64,000 nt of DNA. Source: Cephalopachus bancanus (Eukaryota > Chordata > Mammalia > Primates > Tarsiidae). Within the stretch, counting starts at the first letter, position 1. The number at the start of each line of letters is the position of its first letter. The notes beneath the pieces are model-generated. The model had not been told where the DNA came from, searched no databases, and saw nothing but the letters and a program-made list of their open reading frames with translations. This document shows, piece by piece, positions 36,895-47,829 of this stretch. Where the stretch lies: positions 992,001-1,056,000 of the forward strand of contig JAPVLO010000044.1 in NCBI GenBank assembly GCA_027257055.1, read 5' to 3'. The position numbers and the translations under genes are program-made.

Positions 36895-36985
36895 CCCTTA
36901 GTCATTCAACAACTTATTCAATCATATAATGAGTGCCTACTATATGTGAGTGATTAGTCTACGCTGCAAGAAATCTCTTGGTCCT
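36895..36985 (-). repeat. LINE-2 or MIR 3' end, antisense
   Basis: 'cattcaacaacttattcaat' and 'gagtgcctactatatgtgag' are the antisense terminal words shared by L2 and MIR-type elements. Confidence 0.6.
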
Positions 36986-37019
36986 AGCAGCAAAATTAAA
37001 AGAGAATATATATAGTACT

Positions 37020-37145
37020 TAACCAAGTGTGGTTTGGATTCAAACTTTGCTGCTCTAAGTGTGCATTTCCTTGTGTGTTCAATGGCCAGTGTTAATAACA
37101 GTGCCTATCTCAAAGAAATGTTGCAAAGGTTAAATGAAAAAAAAA
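37020..37145 (+). repeat. MIR-like fragment
   Basis: 'tggattcaaactttgctgct' through 'acagtgcctatctcaaagaa' follows the MIR order with heavy divergence. Confidence 0.45.
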
Positions 37146-37164
37146 GTAAAACATTAAAACAACA

Positions 37165-37400
37165 GTGCCCTCTCACTCATAAATGCACCATGAACACTTA
37201 GCATAATACTATAAGAAAGGGATTGGCCTGCCAGGGTGGGGCGGGGGGAACACAATATCAATGAGGGTACCTGAACTCAAACCAGATAAAGTGGGAACCA
37301 AAGGGAGGATCAAAATTTACCTATACGATGTCTGCTTGTATGCCTAATCCTGAATTGTACCACACATCTTTAAAATTATATATACATATAATTATAAGAC
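37165..37400 (+). mobile_element. 5'-truncated LINE-1 3' end
   Basis: Starts at the last codons of ORF2 ('ctctcactcataaatgcacc') and covers the complete 3' UTR: 'aatactataagaaagggatt', 'caatatcaatgagggtacct', 'ccagataaagtgggaaccaa', ending 'acacatctttaaaatt'. Same 3' UTR as the L1s at 6582 and 44494. The TSD is not evident because the tail runs into AT-rich DNA. Confidence 0.85.
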
Positions 37401-37409
37401 TATAATATT

Positions 37410-38490
37410 ATATGTTTATAATTACAACAAACGAAAGTCCCTAGTATATCTATTCCCAGTTTTCAGTTTAGGAAACAAAATGTTTTCAACTTGAACATGC
37501 TTTGTGGTGGTAAAGTGAAAAAAAAAGGAACTCGTGATTCTTGAATTTGTCAGTCTGGGAAGACATAAGGGTTAAAGGAAAAGGGGTAGGTTGAAAAGAC
37601 TAAAAAGGAAACAGGACCTATTGTTCAAGTCACTCTAGAGTCTAAGAAGTGTTCACTTCATTTTGTGGGGCGATTTGTAGGAAATACTAGTCTCAGAGTA
37701 ATGCTTTAATAATGTAAGTTATTGGGGTCGAATGATGGAAAGGGTCAGAGATAGAATCACAGTTATAAAGCTCTCACAAGGGCCTTGATCTAAATTAATG
37801 GGCCATAAAACAGATCAGAGATTATAATGAGATGTAGAGTTGGAGATTGTAAAGAATGAATCTACATGAGATGTTGCCTGTTTGCTGCTCATTGACCTGT
37901 TTACAGGATGGCTACTACATTGTCACCTATGGAATTCTCACTCCTTGGAAACACAGAAAAAAATAACTTATTCTGGTTTTCTGTTTATATTTGTGTGGAG
38001 ATAAAAATTCTACTCCAGAAAGCTCAGTGTGTCCCAGCAATTCATTCACGCAATGAACACAACCAGTAGAGTACTGCCAATAGCCATCAGATTAGTCATA
38101 CATTCTTTCTTCTGAGAGAAGGAGCCAAAAAGTCTTTGAAGTTATTATATGATTGGCCTCAATTCTGAATGTTCTTGGTTTAGACTTCCCAAGAAAGTCT
38201 CTAAAAGGTGCTCCTAGAAGGTGAAGAGGATTGGATCTTTAAATGTAGTGAAAGTGAATAGAAAACATGAAAGCTACTAACACATTTAATAAATATAAAC
38301 AAAAGCTCTGATTTATAGAAAATATACATTATTTTCTTATGACTAAAACATTTTTCAATATTTATCATATGGCAATATTTATTCATTTGCTTATTTTTTT
38401 AAACTTAGCAAATTCTTAAATATAGGAACATTAGAGAAATTCAAATCCAAGTTTACAAATCACTTAAGTTTTAAGTCAACTAGAAAAACA
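37410..38490. other. Unique-looking DNA, no gene seen
   Basis: AT-rich, with no recognised repeat or coding signal. The left edge of the old L1M that follows is not sharp. Confidence 0.4.
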
Positions 38491-40338
38491 TGTAGCCTCA
38501 TTGTGGATATTTTAGTTATTAAATAATAAAAGTTAAATAAATTTAAATGAATTAAATATCTAACTTGAGAAATTAAAAATAACACTAAATAATCAAAAGT
38601 ATTAGCTAACTAAAAAAGCTAAAATCAAATAAAGCTATACTTAATAAATTAGAAAATAAAATGCAATCTATAAACCAAAAACTTCTTCAGAGCACAAGTA
38701 ATACCCACTCTTCCTTGAAAGTCTATGAATGAAGAGATAAAAAGAGAAAGAAGTATAATTTTTGGAATAAAACAGAAGATATAACTATAGATGTTAAGGT
38801 TTTAGAAAAACTATAAAAAACATTTTGTGCAGCCTACATTAATAAATTTCAAAATATAGTTCAAGTGAATAACTTTCTAAGTACATGAATTGTTAAAACT
38901 GGTTCAATCAAGGTAAATAACTGTTCTGTTTAATAATTAGAAAGAAAATATAAACATTTGTGAAAGATCTACTATTTAAAAAGATACCAGGTTTATAAAC
39001 AACTCTGCAGGCAAATTTGATAACCTAGATAAAACAGATCAACTCAAATGACACATCCTACCAAAACTCACACAAGGAGAAACTGGTTATCTGAATAGGC
39101 CTATAACTATTAATGCAATTGAATCAATAATTAACAACCTTCCAAAACAGAAAGCACCAGGCCCATATGGGTTGACTGGTGTATTCAAACAAACATTTAA
39201 GGAATAAATGATACCAATCTTTCACAATTTTCTCCAGAAAATAGAAACAGAGGGAATAACCTCCTAACTCATTCTATGATGTTTGCATTACCCTAATATC
39301 AAAGTTAGACAAACACATTACAAGAAAGAAACTAAAAACGATATCTCTCATGACACAGATACAAAATCTTCAACAAAATAGTGACAAATCAAATCCAACA
39401 CTGTATAAAATTAATTATATATACAACTGAGTGGAATTTATTCCAGATATCCTAGACTGGTTAAATGTCCCAAAATTAATGAGTATAATTTATTACATTA
39501 ACAGGCAAAAGAAGAAAAATCATGTGGTTATATCAATGGATGCAGAAAAAGCATTAAAAAAATTCAAATCCATCATCATAAAAACTCTCAACAAACTAGG
39601 AATGGAGAAATTTCTCAACTTGATAAAGAAGTCTTTCAAAAACCTACAGCTAACTTTATATTAAATAGTGAGAAACTAGATGATTTTCTTCTAAGATCAG
39701 GTACAAAACAATGATGTCTGTTCTTGCTAATCTTATTCAGTGTCATATTAGAAGTCTTAGCTAATTAAATAGAACAAGAAAGATAATGCACACAAATTTG
39801 GAAGGAAAAACTAAAACTTTTTTGTTGTTGTTCAAATTTCAAACAATCAACAAAAAAAACTCCTGGAGTTATTGGCAATTATATCAAGGCTGCAAGATAC
39901 ATAGTTGCTATGCAAATGTCAACTGTTTTCTTATATACCAGCAATGGACAAGTGGGAACTGAAATTTGAAACACAATACAACTTACATTAGCAACAAAAA
40001 GCAACTTATGAATAAATCTGACAACATATGCACAAGAATTATATGAGGAAAACTAAACTTTGATGAAAATAATCAATTAAAATTTACATAAATGTAGTGA
40101 TATTCCATGTGCATGGATTCAATATCAAGATATCAATCTTTCCCAATTAATCTATAGATTCAGAGCAATCACAATAAAAATACCATCAAGTCATTTTATG
40201 GACATCAACAAACAGATTCTAAAATTTATATGGAAAGGCAAAAGACCCATAGAAGAACAAAATTTGAGGACTGATACTATCCAACTTCAAGACTTATTAT
40301 AAAGCTAAACTACTCAAGACAGTTTGGCATTGGTGAAA

Positions 40339-40340
<2 letters not shown>

Positions 40341-40418
<78 letters not shown>
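40341..40418. repeat. (AC)16(GT)23 palindromic microsatellite
   Basis: An uninterrupted AC run (40341-40372) turns directly into an uninterrupted GT run (40373-40418), so the two halves are reverse complements. It lies inside the L1M where ORF2 normally continues ('gacatatagatcaatgg'-type sequence), so it replaced or expanded within ORF2. Confidence 0.95.
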
Positions 40419-40421
<3 letters not shown>

Positions 40422-40507
40422 CACATACATACAGTGCCCAGAAATAAAATAGAATCACACAAATATAGTCAACTTATCTTTAACAATGACGTAAAAGATA
40501 GTCTTTT

Positions 40508-40800
40508 TTTGTTGTTTGTTTTGTTTGAGTTGGAGTCTCACTCTGTCACGCAGACTGGAGTGCAGCGGCCACTCCCACCCACCGCAGCCTCGACCTGCTG
40601 GGCTCCGGCGATCCTTCTGCCTCAGCCTTCTAAGTAGCTGGAATTACAGGCATGCGCTACACGCCCGACTGATTTTTTGATTTATTGTAGAGATGAGGTC
40701 TCGCCTGCCCAGGCAGGTTTCGAACCCGCGGGCTCAAGCAATCCACTCACCTCAGCCTCCCAAAGGCGCTGGATTACAGGCTGAGCCACCGAGCCCAGCT
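40508..40800 (-). repeat. Alu, lineage-specific subfamily, in L1M
   Basis: Full length, antisense, ending 'gagccaccgagcccagct'. Perfect 14-bp TSD aaagatagtctttt at 40494-40507 and 40801-40814. Removing it restores the continuous L1M text 'aaagatagtcttttcaagaa'. Confidence 0.95.
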
Positions 40801-42315
40801 AAAGATAGTCTTTTCAAGAAATGGTGCTGAGATAACTGAACATCCATGCATTAAAAAATGTTTCTAGACACAGATCTCATGCTTTTTACAAAAATTAGTT
40901 TAAAATAAATTATACACCGAGATATTAACTGTAAAACTACAAAACTCCTAGAAGACAACACAGAAAAAAATCTACGTGACCTTGGGTATGGTGGCACTGA
41001 CTTCTCAGATACAATACCAATGTTACAATTCATTTAAAAAATTTTGGTAAGTTGGACTTTATTAAAATTAGAAACTACTCCGCAAAAGACATTGTTAATA
41101 GAATTAAAAGACAAACTATATAATGGGAGAAAATATTTATAAAACACATATATGATAAAGAACTAGAATACAAAATATAAACTCTTAAAATTCAATGATA
41201 AAAATAGCCCCACTTAAAAAGGGGCAAAAGATCTGAACAAATAGTTCACCTAAAAAGATATGCAGATAACAAGCATGCAAAGAGATGCTTAACTTCATAT
41301 TTCATTATGTGATTGCAAAGTAAAACAATAATGAGATACCACTAAACACCTTTTTATTAAAATGGCTAAAATCCCAAACATGAACAACACCAAATGCTGG
41401 TGAGGGTGTGGGGAAACAGGAATTCTCACTGTAGGAATGCAAAATTATGTAGTTACTTTGAAAAACAGTTTGGCAGTTTCTTACAAAACTAAATACATTC
41501 TTACCATACAACCAGCAACTGCTCTCCTTAGCATTTACCCAAATGAGTTGAAAATTTGTGTCCACACAAAAACATGAACACAATTTTATAGTTTTATTTG
41601 TAATTGTCAAAACATAGAAGTAATCAAGTGAGTGTATATAAACACACGGTGGCAAGTCCATACAGTGGAATGTTCTTGCACAATAAAAAATTAAGCAATA
41701 AGCCATGAGAAGATACAAGAACCTTAATACATGTTGTTAGGTGAAAGAAGCCAGCCTGAAAAGGCTTAGTGTACTGTATAATTCCAATTATGTGACATCC
41801 CAGAAAAGATAAAGTTCTGAGGACAGTAATTATCAGGGGCTTGAGAAGAAGGAGGAAAGAAAGGAAGAATTGCTAGGAGAAGTAAGGGATTTTTAGGACA
41901 GTGAAACTACTCTGTATGGTGCTATAATGGTAGATGCATGTTATTTTATACTTTTCAAAACTCGTAGAATGTACAACACCAATATTTGAATCCTAACATA
42001 AACTATGGATTTTAGTTCGTAATAATGTATTAATATTGGTTCATTAACTTGTGACAAATATACCACAGTGTTGCAAGTTGTTAATAGTAAAAAATTGCGA
42101 ATGGAAAAATAGTTAATAGGGGAAGTTGTGTGTGGGAGTGAAGTGGGGAGTGAAGGAATCTAAGGGAACTCAATATACTGTCTCCTTCATATTTTCATAA
42201 ATCTAAAACTAATCTAAAAAGGGAAGTCTGTTAATTTCAAAAAAGATATAAAATGCAAAAATAAAAAATGTTTAAAGATACCAGGGCTGAATGGTTTTAT
42301 GGGGCACTCTTTTTA

Positions 42316-42612
42316 TTTTTTTTATTTTTTTATTTTTTGAGTTGGAGTCTCACTCTGTCGCCCAGACTGGAGTGCAGTGGCCGCTCCCGGCCACCGCAGC
42401 CTCCACCTGCTGGGCTCCGGTGATCCTTCCGCCTCAGCCTTCCGAGTAGCCGGAATTACAGGCATGCGCTACCACGCCCGGCTGATTTTTTGATTTATTG
42501 TGGAGATGAGGTCTCGCTGCCCGGGCGGGTCTCGAACCCGCGGGCTCAGGCAATCCACTCACCTCAGCCTCCCAAAGGCGCGGGATTACAGGCTGAGCCA
42601 CCGAGCCCGGCT
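42316..42612 (-). repeat. Youngest-looking Alu, CpG-rich, antisense
   Basis: Full length with a (TAAAA)n-type tail and a perfect 16-bp TSD at 42300-42315 and 42613-42628 (tggggcactctttttta-like). It has the most intact CpGs of any copy here. Read in its own sense, the A box TGGCTCAGCCTG lies at 42589-42600 and the B box GGTTCGAGACC at 42528-42538. The B box sits in a 5-bp stem, 7-nt loop (42525-42541). This is the best candidate for a recently mobile, transcription-competent copy. Confidence 0.95.
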
Positions 42613-42629
42613 TGGGGCACTCTTTTTAA

Positions 42630-43155
42630 ACTTTTAGGAGCAGCTGACACCTGCATTATCCAAATAATGCTAGAATATGGAAAAAAAGGCAAATCTTTCT
42701 AATTTCTTTGAAAAAATTACTAAAACAAAATAGAAATTACACACAAAAAGAAAAGCATAACTCAATTTTAATTTTTTTTTAAAAAAGAAGATGCAAACAT
42801 CTAACACAATTTAAGCAAAGAAAATACAGCCATTTATTAAAAGGAAAAATCTACAATGTTTTAGATTTTATTCTGCAAGTTTCCAAAAGGATCCATATTT
42901 AGGGACTATATTAAGGAGAATTCACTTTAAATATGTTTGGGAAATATGCTCTTGGCAATTCACCATGCACAGTAACATATCAAAAATTCCAAAATCCTAC
43001 AATAAAGGATTTTGGTTGAAACTAGTTTTCCCAAGCATAGTTAACAAGGGAATATTCTTTTACTTTTATGTAACATTTATTAATATCCCATAGCAGTGAT
43101 GTTCCTCAAAACATACCACTCCGTGTAAACATGCATCTCACCTTACATAGCATAA
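42630..43155. other. Unique-looking DNA, no gene seen
   Basis: AT-rich, with no recognised repeat or coding signal. Confidence 0.4.
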
Positions 43156-43677
43156 GGCACTATAGCAGGCAGACTCATGGCCCCAAGACTTATGACCACA
43201 ACCTAATCCCTGCAACCTGTGAATATGTTACCTTACATGGCAAAGGGGAATTAAAATTGCTAATCAGTTGACTTTCAGATAAGGCAACTACTCTGAATTG
43301 CCTAGAAGGGCTCAATGAAATCATGAGAGTCTTTTAAAATAGAAGAGGGAGGTGGAAGAAAGGATCAGTGAAAGGGATGTGAAGATGGAAACAGGTCAGA
43401 GTGATGTGATATGGGAATGACTTGACCTGCTGTTGCTTTGCAGATGGAAGAAGGGGCCAAGAGCCAAGAAATGTGGGAAGACTCTAGAAGACAGAAGAGA
43501 CAAGAGTGGGCTTATTCCCTAGAACCTCCAGGCAAGAATGTATTCTTGCTGACATTTGGATTTCAGCCCAATGAGACCTATGTTGAACTTTAGAACTGTA
43601 GGATAATAGATTTGTGTTGCTATAGCCATTGGGGTTGTGGTGTTTGTTACAGAAGCTACAGGAAACTAATATTCAGA
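43156..43677 (+). repeat. MLT1-like MaLR LTR
   Basis: Follows the expected order from 'gcaggcagactcatggcccc' through 'agatggaagaaggggccaag', 'agcccaatgagacctatgtt' and 'aactgtaggataatagattt' to 'ttacagaagctacaggaaac'. Ancient LTR, non-coding; same type as 16088-17005. Confidence 0.7.
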
Positions 43678-43884
43678 TGGTTTGCTTTAACACCTCCACT
43701 AAGAACTGTGTTACTTATGTTTGGTCTTTTCAATTAATTCATGAAATAAACATACTGAGGGGAAAGTCAGTTAGAATCAATACCAAGTCAAATTTTAGAA
43801 TATTTTTAGAGTGTAATTGTAATGCTCTTGACTGTGACTGTAGTGTAGTGGGAAGAAAACAGTATTTACAATTTTAGCATTTAT

Positions 43885-43990
43885 GTTATCTTGGGAAACC
43901 TTTCTCAGACTCTGTTTTGTCTTTCATGTTATATCATGGGGTTATTGTGAAGATTAAGAGTCAATATTTGAAAGTACTTGAAAACAGGCC
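43885..43990 (+). repeat. MIR SINE fragment
   Basis: 'tggggttattgtgaagatta' preceded by 'tctcagactctgttttgtct' is the MIR 3' half. Confidence 0.6.
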
Positions 43991-44214
43991 TTTAGGGTGA
44001 CCTGGCGGGGTTTGAAACCTGGCTATGGTCCTTGCCGTCTGTGTCATCTTGGGGAATTTTCCTCCCATTTACCCAGCCTGCCTTCCTCTACCCACCACCT
44101 CCATTCCCTCTTTTCTTCCCTTTTCATGCCAATTTTGCACAATTAATACACTCATGTGCTAAAACCCAATAAATTTATTATAAGTTTTCAACAGTAAAAT
44201 GTCTTTCTCTTAAC

Positions 44215-44384
44215 CTTGTTTTGTATCTGCCCAGCTCCCCTTGTCACACCCTCCCCACTGACATAGGTACCTACTGTTCTTACTTTTTTTATATATATTC
44301 CAGACTTTCCTTATGGAATTCAAGACAAAAATAGAGATTTATATTGTACATAAAAGATGGCATTTTATATACATCATACTGCAC
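44215..44384 (-). repeat. Old L1M fragment, left part of a split copy
   Basis: Antisense old L1 3' sequence ('taggtacctactgttcttac', 'tggcattttatatacatcat', 'actgcacttta'). The text resumes at 50503 ('acttttctttttttaactta', 'atattttatcttgaaaacat'), exactly as in old L1 consensus sequences. This is the outermost layer of the nest. Confidence 0.7.
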
Positions 44385-44493
44385 TTTATTTATTTATTTA
44401 TTGAGTCAGAGTCTCACTCTGTAATCCAAACTGGAGTGCAGTGGCACAATCACAGCTCACTGCAGCCTCAAACTCTTGAGCTAAAACAATCCT
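44385..44493 (-). repeat. AluJ, left part of a split copy, antisense
   Basis: Poly-TTTA tail, then 'gagtctcactctgtaatcca', 'cactgcagcctcaaactctt'. It is cut by the L1 at 44494 and continues at 50313. The last 12 bases (44482-44493, taaaacaatcct) are one copy of that L1's TSD. Confidence 0.9.
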
Positions 44494-45990
44494 TGAGGAA
44501 GATAGAAAGATAGCTGCAGAGCCAGTCAGACTATGTGAATCCCAATGTGAGTGAGTGAGTATATGGTACATTTTGTGTATGTGTCTGTAAATGAGCATAT
44601 AGGTGACTGATTGAGTGGGTGCTCAGGAGAAAGTGACCAGGGATCTCCTGGTCAAGTGGCTGGTGCCACAGCTGCTCTGCTTGGACCCTAGCATTGTTTA
44701 GGGAAAAGCCAAGGACCATTTTTTAAAAAAATTAGCAAAGTCCTTGCTGGGAAGAAGCTACCGCGAGTGACCATCAACTCCAGGCTCTGCCTCACTGCTA
44801 CAACACCTGGTCAGACACTGGCAACAAGAACTGTGGAGGGGCTATAGTGAGGGATCCCAGAGGTAGAGCTCCACTGGAAAAGATGAAACAGTCACCATGC
44901 CACCATCTTGAAAACTGAGCAAGAAAGTGCTCTGGGTTGCTCACCATGGAGCAACAGATTGAATCTCTGTGATTGGCAGACTAACCCCTCAGGGGTTGAT
45001 CATGACCCAGAGGGGAATATCCTGAAAGCACAAACTCTGGAGTGACAAGACAAGTGCTTAGTCTCAGGTACACCACCCCCTACACTGATACAGCAGCGGG
45101 GCAAAGGGAGTGACCTGAGAAGGATGAGGAAGACCACAGAAGAGATTAGCAGTGAGTCCTAGACTGACCCAACCCCCTCATCCCCAGCAACCTTCTAAAC
45201 ATCAGACCCACAATGCCTAGGGCAGAACTGAGAGAGACAAACCCAGGCAGAACCTGGATGTCAATTACAATAGGAAGACTCTATACCAAGATAAGCTTGG
45301 CTGAGGGACCCCCCCCACAACAGTACCTGGGGAAAAGACAATCCCACACCTTCCCACCAGAGGGGATTCTCCTGACCATACAACCGTGATAGGGAGGGAC
45401 TGAAGCTCCACCCACTCCCACTGCCTCTTCCTCCTTCTCCTGACTGGACAGTGGGTAGATTGTGGATAAGGCTGAAGCTCTGCAGGTGACAGCAGAGGGG
45501 CTTACTTTTGAGTAGCTAAGAGGAACAATTACAGAACCTGTCACAGAGGACAGGTTCTTTTTTTTTGTTTTGGAGGTGTTTTTGTTTTTGTTGGTTCATT
45601 TGTTTGGTTTTTTAAGTTTTTTTTCCTCTTTTTCCTTCGTGCATGAATGTGTATGTGAAGCTTTGACCTCCATTCCCATCATCACTTTTTTCTTATTTGT
45701 TTTTTCTTTTTTCTTTCATGTTTTGTTTTTATGTATGTGTGTACCTGAATGACTGAAGGTTCACCTTTCAGTTTTTTGGTTTGTTTGTTTTGCTTTTTTG
45801 TTCTTCTTTTTTTTTAGTTTAATGTATAGATTGTATACATGTGAGGGATTGATTTGAATTCCTTTTTTTCCTCTCTTTTTATCTTCTCCTTTCATTATGT
45901 ATTGGGTGTGTAGGTGTGTATATGTGTGCTCAGTTTTTCTATTTTTGGTTTCTTTTGTTGTTGTTTTGCTTTTTTCCCCAGTTTGTTTTG

Positions 45991-45992
<2 letters not shown>

Positions 45993-46038
<46 letters not shown>
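45993..46038. repeat. (GT)n microsatellite in L1 5' UTR
   Basis: An uninterrupted GT run of about 23 units. It creates artificial Cys/Val-rich open frames at 45897-46242, which are not genes. Confidence 0.95.
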
Positions 46039-46040
<2 letters not shown>

Positions 46041-46426
46041 AATTGTTTTTTGCTTTGGTTTCTGCCTTTGTTTTTTTTTTAAATTTTTATTTTACTTTTG
46101 TCTTATTTCATTCTACTTTTCTATGTTATTTTCATTACTTTTACTGTATCTTGGATTCAGGGAGTGTACACACATACCAATTGCATTGTTATATAGGGTG
46201 GTGGTAAGGAGTGGGTCTGAGAGAGTGAACATTGTGATTTGAAAGTAGTTTCTGTATCCTGGTTCCCCATCCTCCATCTTATTTGAATCTCAAAACTAAA
46301 AGAAACAGCAAAGCTTCCCACTCACAATTCTGTTTCAAAATAGAACAAATTCAGAACACTGATCAGGGAAGAATAAAGGGCTGGTCGAACATCAGAAGTG
46401 AAAGCCTCTTCCACTGCCACTGAACA

Positions 46427-47752
46427 ATGGAACTAAAGAGAAAAGATAGAGATCTGTCACAAATGAAGAAAAATCAACAGAAGAACTCAGGTAATTCCCA
46501 GTGTAACAAAGAGAAAAAGACGGAAAAATCAGATCTCAGTGCTCAGACAATGGAAGTCACCAACGACTGGCCCCAGAATACAGCAGGGATTAGGGAACAA
46601 ATGGAAAGAATGAATAAGACTCAAGAAAAAAACAAGACACAACACTGAAAGAACTTGTAACGGAGATTTTAGCCATAAAAAATTTCATCTGGCCAGGCTG
46701 GGTGGCTCAGCCTGTAATCCCAGCACTTTGGGAGGCTGAGGTGAGTGGATTGCCTGAGCCTGCAGGTTCGAGATTTGCCTGGGCAACTTGACGAGACCTC
46801 ATCTCTACAATAAATAAAAAATTAGCAGGGTGTGGTAGCAGCTACTTGGAAGGTAGTTCCAGCTACTTGGAAGGCTGAGGTGGAAGGATCATTGGAGCCC
46901 AGCAGGTCGAGGCTGCGGGGACCAGGAGCGGCCATTGCACTCCAGTCTGGGTGACTGAGTGAGACTCCAACTCAAAAAAAAAAAAAAATTCTTCCAGGAA
47001 ATAAATAGCAAGATGACAAGCATGGAAAGCAAAATTAATCAAGCAGAAGAAAGAATCTCAGAACTTGAAGACCAAAACATAGTCAGATCTGCAAAAAAAT
47101 AAATTAATAAATTAAAGAAAATTTAGAAAGAAATAATAAGGCCTCCAAAAGACAATTATATCAAGAGACTGAACCTATGCATATTGGTATCCCAGAAGAA
47201 GAAAGAGAAATGGAGAACAACTTGGAGCAGGTATTCCAGGAGGTTATCTAAGAAAACTTTCCCCATCTCACCAGAAATTTGACCACTTAAGCACAAGAGG
47301 TACAGAGACCCCCCACAAGGCATCAAATGAGAAGACCAACCACTACTGGACACATAGTAATTCACCTTACAAAGTAGATACAAAAGAAAAAAATCTTAAA
47401 GGCAGCAAGAGAGAAAGGTCAGACTACCTACGAGGGAAAACAAATCAGAATAACTGCAGACCTACCGGCAGAAACCCTACAAGCAAGAAGGGACTGGAGT
47501 CCAACATTCAAAGTCCTCAAAGATAAATAATTTCAGTCAAGAATTTCCTGCCCAACCAAGCTCAGCTTCATCAAGGATGGAGAATTAAAACCTTTACCAA
47601 ATATACAACACATAAGAGATTATACAGCTTCCAGACCAGCTCTACAGGAGACTCTTATAAAGGTATTAAGCACAGAAGAAAGAAAACAAAGAATGACCAT
47701 GCGCTTCCTAAGAGAACAGGAGAACACAGCACCAGCAGAAAATAGAGCATGA
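46427..47752 (+). pseudogene. L1 ORF1 relic, split by an Alu
   Basis: The frame opens at 46427 (MELKRKDRDLSQMKKNQQ) and stops early at 46648. The Alu at 46691-46988 interrupts the region before the coiled coil, which resumes with words matching the copy at 8136 (SMESKINQAEERISELEDQN). The C-terminal RNA-binding part runs to a stop at 47750-47752, with KLSFIKDGELK- and RPALQETLIK-like segments. An internal stop and the Alu make it dead. Confidence 0.85.
46691..46988 (+). repeat. Alu inside L1 ORF1, with internal duplication
   Basis: Lineage-specific Alu, starting 'ggccaggctgggtggctcag', ending in 15 A. A short direct repeat in the right arm, 'cagctacttggaagg' (about 46838-46853 and 46860-46874), marks a local duplication. 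The target repeat is blurred: aaaaaatttc (46677-46686) and aaaaaattct (46983-46992). Confidence 0.9.
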
Positions 47753-47829
47753 CTATAAACTTGAAAACACACACATACATCAACCCAAAGGTTAAAAGAA
47801 AACAAACAAAGAAAAGTTTTATAAGAACC

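Larger units (their letters stand above)
38500..42265 (+). repeat. Old LINE-1 (L1M), long 3' half
   Basis: About 3.4 kb of ORF2 and 3' UTR, excluding the inserted Alu. Recognisable ORF2 blocks run in order: 'cagaaagcaccaggcccata' (before RT), 'ggatgcagaaaaagcatta' (RT palm), 'gacttattataaagctaaac', 'ggggcaaaagatctgaacaa', 'aatgagataccactaaacac' (C-terminal). The 77-codon frame at 39431-39664 carries the INRQKKKNHVVISMDAEKA-like RT segment. Many stops and frameshifts; inactive. The left edge is uncertain because the first few hundred bases are very AT-rich. Confidence 0.85.

Noticed and set aside
40377..40637. 86-codon frame starting MCVCVC
   Set aside because: The start lies in the (GT)n run and the end in an antisense Alu; no coding meaning.
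41305..41718. 137-codon minus-strand open frame
   Set aside because: It lies antisense to the ORF2 end of the old L1M; a shadow frame.
42525..42541. tRNA T-arm-like stem-loop taken as a tRNA gene
   Set aside because: The full 7SL-like Alu left arm surrounds it and no acceptor or anticodon arm is present. It is the Alu B box.
45897..46242. Cys/Val-rich and Phe-rich small proteins
   Set aside because: They are translations of a (GT)n run and a T-rich block in the L1 5' UTR.
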